NCBI GenBank assembly: GCA_004348925.1
Contig: RCMX01000002.1
Location: 258,909-322,908, forward strand
DNA: 64,000 nt
Reading direction: 5' to 3'
From: Actinomycetota bacterium
GTDB lineage: Bacteria > Actinomycetota > Coriobacteriia > Anaerosomatales > Anaerosomataceae
In this document: piece by piece, positions 60,047 to 64,000 of the stretch
Position numbering within the stretch: the first letter of the stretch is position 1
Layout of the letters: the number at the start of each line of letters is the position of its first letter
The notes under the pieces: model-generated
Databases searched by the model: none
Told to the model about the DNA's origin: nothing
What the model saw: the letters and a program-made list of their open reading frames with translations, nothing else
Program-made: the position numbers and the translations under genes

Positions 60047-61069
60047 CTACTTCGCTGGCGCTTCGTCATCCGGCGCTGCGTCGGCTGCGACGATCGTCCG
60101 CCTGTTACGGCGCGCACGGACGATCGCGCGGATCGCGAAGAACAGCACCGCAGCGATCAGTAGGTACGGTGACAAGGTTATCGTGATGACGATGAGCAGC
60201 TGGATCGCGCTTGCCGCGCCACGGAACCCGGTGGTGACCGCGTCGCCGAAGCCCCAGTCCTCGCCGTTCGGTCTGACGATCGCCTGCGGCTCGGACAGGT
60301 CGATGGTGACGGTCGCCATCGCTGCCTGGCGTTCGAGGTACTTCACTTGCGCGTCAAGCGACTCGATCTCGCCCCGGACCCGTCCGAGCTCGGTCTCGAT
60401 GGCCAGCATCTCGTTCACGTTCTTCGCCGCGTCGAAGAACTCGCGCAGCCGGGCTTCCTCGGCACGAAGGTTGTCGAGCCGGGCCTTCAAATCGACGTGC
60501 TGTTGCGTTACGTCGTCGGTGGTTTCGGCCTGATAGCGCACGGTTCCGATCGCCGAGACCTCATCGACGAATGCCGCGAACTTGTCGGCCGGCACGCGCA
60601 CGGTCACGTAGCCGAGAAGGGGAGTGCCGTCCGATGGTGTGCCGGAATCGCTGTACCGGTAGATGGGCGAGCCGCTATCACTCGCGACCTGCATGCTGGT
60701 GATGACGCCATCGTGTTTCTTGGCGGACGCCTTGATCGTGTCGAGCGCCTCGGTGACCTGCTTGACTTCGATTCGAAGTGCCTTGTTGCGGATGATGAGC
60801 CGGTCGGTCTGTGGGACATTCGCTGCGACGTGGCCGGTGCCGTAGGGGGCGGTCGCCAGCGATTCGTCGGTAGCCACGCCGTCGACACCCTTTGCGGCGT
60901 CCTGATACACATCGGGTGCGCCCATCGACGGTTCGGAGGATGAGCTCCCGGTCGTGCGCGTTCCGGTGAGGCTGTCGATCGCGCCGCACCCTGCGACGCC
61001 GAGCACCAGTGCCAGTGCGGCGACGATCGCGATGATCCGTCCAGTCCATCTGTGCTGCCGAGCGAACAT
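60047..61069 (-). CDS. DUF4349 domain lipoprotein
   Basis: 340 residues. Lipoprotein signal (IIAIVAALALVLGVAGC), Ser/Thr-rich linker, then DUF4349: RLIIRNKALRIEVKQVTEAL, YRYSDSG, GYVTVRVPADKFAAFVDEV, a coiled coil (DLKARLDNLRAEEARLREF; ELGRVRGEIESLDAQVKYLE) and a C-terminal TM (IQLLIVITITLSPYLLIAAVL). Family function is unknown; related proteins sit in the envelope. ATG 61069 is used because AAGGAGGCC (61075-61083 on this strand) would otherwise lie in the coding part. Confidence 0.85.
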   Translation of the reverse strand: MFARQHRWTGRIIAIVAALALVLGVAGCGAIDSLTGTRTTGSSSSEPSMGAPDVYQDAAKGVDGVATDESLATAPYGTGHVAANVPQTDRLIIRNKALRIEVKQVTEALDTIKASAKKHDGVITSMQVASDSGSPIYRYSDSGTPSDGTPLLGYVTVRVPADKFAAFVDEVSAIGTVRYQAETTDDVTQQHVDLKARLDNLRAEEARLREFFDAAKNVNEMLAIETELGRVRGEIESLDAQVKYLERQAAMATVTIDLSEPQAIVRPNGEDWGFGDAVTTGFRGAASAIQLLIVITITLSPYLLIAAVLFFAIRAIVRARRNRRTIVAADAAPDDEAPAK

Positions 61070-61117
61070 CACGGCCTCCTTCGACATAGTCCTCTTCGGG
61101 ACTGTTCCCGAAAAGAT

Positions 61118-61159
61118 GACGCCCCGACCCTCCTGACAGCGCAGGTGGGTCGGGGCGTC
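61118..61159 (-). terminator. Rho-independent terminator for the 47-aa membrane protein gene
   Basis: Perfect 13-bp inverted repeat gacgccccgaccc/gggtcggggcgtc with a 16-nt loop. Read on the minus strand it is followed by ATCTTTTCG. A second, shorter hairpin (ttcggga-ctgt-tcccgaa, 61095-61112) follows. Placed after the small gene and before the DUF4349 gene. Confidence 0.75.
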
Positions 61160-61183
61160 GATGACTTTGGAACAGCGTGCGGG

Positions 61184-61327
61184 TTACTCGCCCGCGCTGG
61201 TCTCGCGCTTCTTCAGTTCCTTAGCCGCATAAGCCAGGAAGCCGATGCCGATCGCGACGACCGCAAAGAAGGCGACGGCGAGCATGTTGACCACGATGCT
61301 CGCGACGTTGTAGCCGAGTGGTGCCAT
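61184..61327 (-). CDS. 47-residue single-pass membrane protein
   Basis: Short gene: ATG at 61327, TAA at 61184. The product begins MAPLGYNVASIVVNM, has one strong hydrophobic helix (about residues 10-34) and a charged tail ending KELKKRETSAGE. Support: a good SD (GGAGGTGA, 61337-61344) 9 nt upstream, an upstream promoter on the same strand (TTGCCC-N18-TAGAAT) and a strong terminator immediately downstream. No family recognised; it forms its own small transcription unit between the DUF4349 gene and mraZ. Confidence 0.7.
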   Translation of the reverse strand: MAPLGYNVASIVVNMLAVAFFAVVAIGIGFLAYAAKELKKRETSAGE

Positions 61328-61370
61328 AAGGGTGGTTCACCTCCATCGCGCCCCGCGAATGTTACTGCTG

Positions 61371-61400
61371 ATTCTAACGTTCGACCCTTGGAATGGGCAA
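61371..61400 (-). promoter_or_regulatory. Sigma-70-type promoter of the 47-aa protein gene
   Basis: On the minus strand TTGCCC (61400-61395), 18 nt, TAGAAT (61376-61371). It gives a leader of about 35-40 nt. The 361-nt stretch 61328-61688 has no gene; besides this promoter and the mraZ control region I see only a short repeat near 61552-61572 (gtgtcac/gtggcac). Confidence 0.6.
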
Positions 61401-61590
61401 CACCGGGACGTTCTACCGGCTACTCCTTCTATTCCGCTGTCAACGTCCGAATCCTGCCTGTCAAACCTAAGACGCGCTCGATTCCCGAACGGTTCGTGTC
61501 GGGGTCGGCCGAGCCGGAATCGTGCCACGGCCGCCCATCGCGTGGAGCCTCGTGTCACAACGGTGTGGCACGGTGGGAAACTTGCCCATA

Positions 61591-61630
61591 AAGTGTTGCA
61601 AAGTGGGATGGAGTGGAATAGAGTTGAGCC
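61591..61630 (+). promoter_or_regulatory. MraZ operator: four 10-bp direct repeats over a promoter
   Basis: Consecutive decamers aagtgttgca, aagtgggatg, gagtggaata, gagttgagcc with a strict 10-nt period and core AGTGg. MraZ of other bacteria binds such spaced GTGG repeats in its own promoter. A sigma-70-like pair TTGCAA (61596-61601)-N17-TAGAGT (61619-61624) lies within the repeats, so binding would block transcription (autoregulation). Confidence 0.7.
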
Positions 61631-61688
61631 ATCGAGGCGCCAGAGGGCGCCGACAATGGGTCCCGATGGAGCGAAGGGGAGGGACGGG

Positions 61689-62123
61689 ATGTTTCTCGGT
61701 GAGCACCAGCACACGCTGGACACCAAGGGGCGTCTGTCGCTGCCCGCGAAGTTCCGGGGTGAGATGACCGGTCGTCTTGTCATCTCCAAGGGACTCGAGG
61801 GATGCCTCTACGTTCATTCTGCGGAAGAGTACGTGGGCTTCCTGGGTCGTCTGACCGACAAGGGCGATTTCGACCCCAAGTTCCGCCAGGTCCGCCGTTT
61901 CTTCTCGTCGGGTGCGGTTGAGACTGAGCTCGACGCGGCGGGAAGGATCTCCGTTTCGTCGAACCTGCGCGAGTACGCGGGACTTGATAAGGACGTCGCC
62001 GTCATCGGCAACGGGGATCGCATCGAGGTCTGGGACGCTGCCAAGTGGGCCGCGTACAACGGTGAGACGACCGATCGTATCGAGGATGTCACCAGGGAAC
62101 TCGCCGAACTCGGCATTCTGTAA
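61689..62123 (+). CDS. mraZ: Transcriptional regulator MraZ
   Basis: 144-residue DNA-binding protein with two AbrB-like swapped-hairpin domains: LGEHQHTLDTKGRLSLPAKFR and a second copy ETELDAAGRISVSSNLREYAG. It is the first gene of the division and cell wall cluster and in other bacteria represses it. ATG 61689 starts MFLGEHQH with a purine-rich SD (GGGGAGGGA) upstream; longer in-frame starts exist but run into the promoter region. Confidence 0.95.
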   Translation: MFLGEHQHTLDTKGRLSLPAKFRGEMTGRLVISKGLEGCLYVHSAEEYVGFLGRLTDKGDFDPKFRQVRRFFSSGAVETELDAAGRISVSSNLREYAGLDKDVAVIGNGDRIEVWDAAKWAAYNGETTDRIEDVTRELAELGIL

Positions 62124-62133
62124 GGCCTTGATA

Positions 62134-63081
62134 ATGGAATACCGGCACATCCCAGTTTTGCTGGCCGAGGTGACGCAGCAACTTCAGTTGCACGACGGCT
62201 CCATCATCGTCGATTGCACTTTGGGCGGGGCAGGTCACGCTAAGCGGGTTGCACAGCTTATCGCGCCTACGGGGATTCTCGTAGGAATCGATCAAGATGA
62301 CGCCGCACTCGCCGCAGCACGAGACACACTACCCCTCGGCCAGCATGTGGTTCTACTGAAGGGAAACTTCGGCGATCTCGACCGGTTGCTCGCAGACGCG
62401 AGCATCCCGTACGTCGACGGCTTCCTGTTCGACCTCGGCGTATCGTCGCCACAATTGGATGTAGCCGGCCGCGGTTTCACGTACCAGGAGGACGTTCCCC
62501 TCGACATGAGGATGGATCCCTCGACCTCGCAGCCTACCGCGGCCGACATCATCAACACCTACAGCGAAGCCGACCTCACCAGGGTCATTCGCGAGTACGG
62601 TGATGAACGGTGGGCCTCGCGCATCGCAGCATTCATCGTAGCCGCGCGGGGCCGCCACCAGGTGACGACGACGGGGGAGCTTGTCGAGCTCATCAAGAAC
62701 GCGATCCCGGCGTCTGCGCGCCGCACCGGACCTCATCCGGCACGTCGGACGTTCCAGGCGCTGCGCATCGAGGTCAACCATGAACTCGAGGTGCTCGAGC
62801 GCGGGGTTCGTTCGGCTGTCAAGTGGCTTGCTCCTGGCGGCAGGGTCGCCGTCATCACGTACCACTCGCTCGAGGATCGCGTGGTGAAGCGCGTCTTCGC
62901 CGAGGAATCCCAGGGATGTGTGTGTCCGCCTGACCTGCCGGTGTGCAGGTGTGGACGCGAACCGGTACTCCGCATAGTCACGAAGAAACCTGTCGTCCCA
63001 ACGGCAGCAGAGATCGACGGCAATCCGCGGGCGAGAAGTGCCCATCTGAGGGTGGCCGAGAAGCAGCAGTCGAACACGTAG
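62134..63081 (+). CDS. rsmH: 16S rRNA (cytosine1402-N4)-methyltransferase
   Basis: SAM-dependent enzyme (315 aa), formerly MraW. Motifs: YRHIPVLLAEVTQQL at the start, DCTLGGAGHAKR, GIDQDDAALAAA, FLFDLGVSSPQLD, RGFTYQEDVPLDMRMD and HPARRTFQALRIEVN; the C-terminal Cys cluster (CVCPPDLPVCRCG) is typical. ATG 62134 matches the family start. Second gene of the dcw cluster. Confidence 0.97.
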   Translation: MEYRHIPVLLAEVTQQLQLHDGSIIVDCTLGGAGHAKRVAQLIAPTGILVGIDQDDAALAAARDTLPLGQHVVLLKGNFGDLDRLLADASIPYVDGFLFDLGVSSPQLDVAGRGFTYQEDVPLDMRMDPSTSQPTAADIINTYSEADLTRVIREYGDERWASRIAAFIVAARGRHQVTTTGELVELIKNAIPASARRTGPHPARRTFQALRIEVNHELEVLERGVRSAVKWLAPGGRVAVITYHSLEDRVVKRVFAEESQGCVCPPDLPVCRCGREPVLRIVTKKPVVPTAAEIDGNPRARSAHLRVAEKQQSNT

Positions 63082-63102
63082 TCGTGGCAGAGGAGGCGGA
63101 AT

Positions 63103-63630
63103 ATGGGAGCGGCGGCGCGTCAGATCGCTGACAGCAGGCGTGCGCCTGCTGCTCGACCGCACCTCCGTCTCGTTCCGACCGCCCCGCGTCGGCGCACCTC
63201 CGTGCGCGCATCGCGCAACGCAGTGGGCTTGTTCCGCATCTGCTGCATTGCGATGGTCGCTCTCGCATGTGTCGGTATGCTCCGCGTGGCGCTCGCCGTG
63301 CAGGCGGAGGAAGCCGCGATCGACGCGATCTCGCTCCGGGAAGACATCCGCTCCGAAGAGCTCGCAGGAAAGTCGCTCGAAGCTGATGCGAGCGCGCTCA
63401 AGGCGCCGTCCAGGATCGAGGCTATCGCCGGCACGGCGCTCAACATGACCGAGGCGCAGCAGGTCACCTATATCGACATCCCTGCGGTCGAAACGGAGAT
63501 CGCGTCCACTTCCGCACCCGCGCCGACCCGTGATTCGGGTGTGGGAGCGGTCGTCTCGAGGATTATGGATCTGGCCGCGGGCGAAGCGCAGGTGCTGCTC
63601 GTCGGCGACGTCGGACTTTCATCGCGGTGA
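63103..63630 (+). CDS. ftsL: Cell division protein FtsL-like
   Basis: 175-residue bitopic protein: basic cytoplasmic N-terminus (Arg/Pro-rich), one TM near 45-65 (FRICCIAMVALACVGMLRV), a septum-type coiled coil (EEAAIDAISLREDIRSEELAGKS broken by short gaps), then SRIEAIAGTALNMTEAQQV as usual near the FtsL C-terminus, plus an extra Ser/Thr/Pro and Ala tail of about 45 residues. SD AGGAGG 6 nt upstream. Assigned by structure and by position between rsmH and ftsI; primary sequence of FtsL is poorly conserved. Confidence 0.82.
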   Translation: MGAAARQIADSRRAPAARPHLRLVPTAPRRRTSVRASRNAVGLFRICCIAMVALACVGMLRVALAVQAEEAAIDAISLREDIRSEELAGKSLEADASALKAPSRIEAIAGTALNMTEAQQVTYIDIPAVETEIASTSAPAPTRDSGVGAVVSRIMDLAAGEAQVLLVGDVGLSSR

Positions 63631-63661
63631 ACGGGTCGTGACGCGTCCCCGGGAGGCGAAG

Positions 63662-64000
63662 ATGGCCCCCAAGAGCCGCCAGCCACAGCGATCGACCCGG
63701 TACGTGCTGCTGCTGGCGGTGTTCGTCGTGTTCCTGGTGGGAGTAGGAGCCAGGCTCGTCTATCTGCAGCTTGTCGCGGGTCCGGCATATGCAGCCATGG
63801 CACACGACCAACGCAGCCGCGAGATGGACGTGCCTGCGCGCCGGGGCTCGATCTACGACCGCGAGGGCGAGCCGCTTGCCGTGAGCATGGAGGCCCGCGA
63901 TGTCTACGCGGTCCCCGACGCGGTGGTCGACAAGCAGGCTGCGGCCACGGCGGTTGCCGGTGTTCTCGGCGGAACGGCCGAGGAATACCTGGGGAAGCTC
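63662..64000 (+). CDS. ftsI: Penicillin-binding protein 2 / FtsI (3'-truncated by window end)
   Basis: Only the first 113 codons are inside the window. A basic N-terminus (PKSRQPQRSTRYV), one TM (LLLAVFVVFLVGVGARLVY) and the start of the PBP dimerisation domain with VPARRGSIYDREGEPLAVS, the hallmark of FtsI/SpoVD-type class B PBPs. The transpeptidase domain is beyond the edge. SD GGGAGG lies 5 nt upstream of the ATG. Fourth gene of the dcw cluster. Confidence 0.9.
   Translation, partial: MAPKSRQPQRSTRYVLLLAVFVVFLVGVGARLVYLQLVAGPAYAAMAHDQRSREMDVPARRGSIYDREGEPLAVSMEARDVYAVPDAVVDKQAAATAVAGVLGGTAEEYLGKL

Overview
The window is 64 kb of high-GC, gene-dense chromosome from a Gram-positive-type (monoderm) actinobacterium. 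My best placement is class Coriobacteriia, possibly an environmental OPB41/Anaerosomatales-like lineage. This is inferred from the gene set and order (a large type IV pilus locus, SteA/SteB, a roadblock/conservon-type GTPase, fused AroK-AroB, the mraZ-rsmH-ftsL-ftsI start of a dcw cluster); no rRNA gene is present to confirm it. Nearly all genes are on the + strand. They are packed with 1-4 nt stop/start overlaps, and GTG/TTG starts are common. I see no tRNA, rRNA, CRISPR, insertion sequence or prophage.

Layout. (1) 0-9.1 kb, housekeeping: an AI-2E family transporter (its 5' end may be cut by the window edge), alaS, ruvX, mltG, a two-gene ABC-2 exporter, a membrane-anchored helical-repeat protein, a YqeG-type HAD phosphatase and aroE. 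(2) 9.1-27.65 kb, a complete-looking type IV pilus (T4P) locus: pilB1; a regulatory module of roadblock protein, PATAN/DUF4388 protein with Glu-Pro rods, small GTPase and a membrane-anchored Glu-Pro protein; then pilB2, pilT, pilC, major pilin, pilD, three prepilin-like proteins (two with very large ectodomains), and pilM-pilN-pilO plus a PilP-like protein. (3) 27.7-32.6 kb: aroC, a fused aroK-aroB, aroQ, an Xaa-Pro peptidase and efp. (4) 32.7-42.4 kb: a carboxyltransferase-biotin carrier fusion, biotin carboxylase, Asp23, nusB, xseB, dxs, tlyA, nadK, recN. This parallels the Firmicutes efp-accB-accC-asp23-nusB-xseB-dxs-tlyA-recN order with insertions and losses. (5) 42.4-51.3 kb, cell envelope: steA, steB/mctB-like, a glycosyltransferase and murJ (on the minus strand), a large unknown membrane lipoprotein, a MraY-like transferase, pyrG. 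(6) 51.3-59.9 kb: DUF3866 protein, alanine dehydrogenase, xerD and a BmpA-NupOPQ type nucleoside ABC importer. (7) 59.6-61.4 kb: small membrane proteins and a DUF4349 lipoprotein on the minus strand. (8) 61.6-64 kb: mraZ, rsmH, ftsL and the start of ftsI/PBP2 at the right edge.

How it may work together. The most interesting region is the T4P locus. Two PilB-type extension ATPases flank a cassette that resembles the Myxococcus MglA/MglB polarity switch plus a PATAN-domain protein, a class known in cyanobacteria to act on PilB. PilB2 and the PATAN protein, and more weakly PilB1, carry the 24-residue RLGxxL..G.I repeat typical of c-di-GMP-binding MshEN domains. The major pilin and the minor-pilin operon each have an upstream match to the FliA/WhiG (sigma-28) promoter, whereas pilM has an ordinary sigma-70-like promoter. 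A second notable item is the CT-AccB fusion at the accB position, which contains a well-spaced internal Shine-Dalgarno/GTG that could also release a free biotin carrier. Start sites were chosen by Shine-Dalgarno (SD) position and family N-termini; all functional statements are from sequence recognition only.
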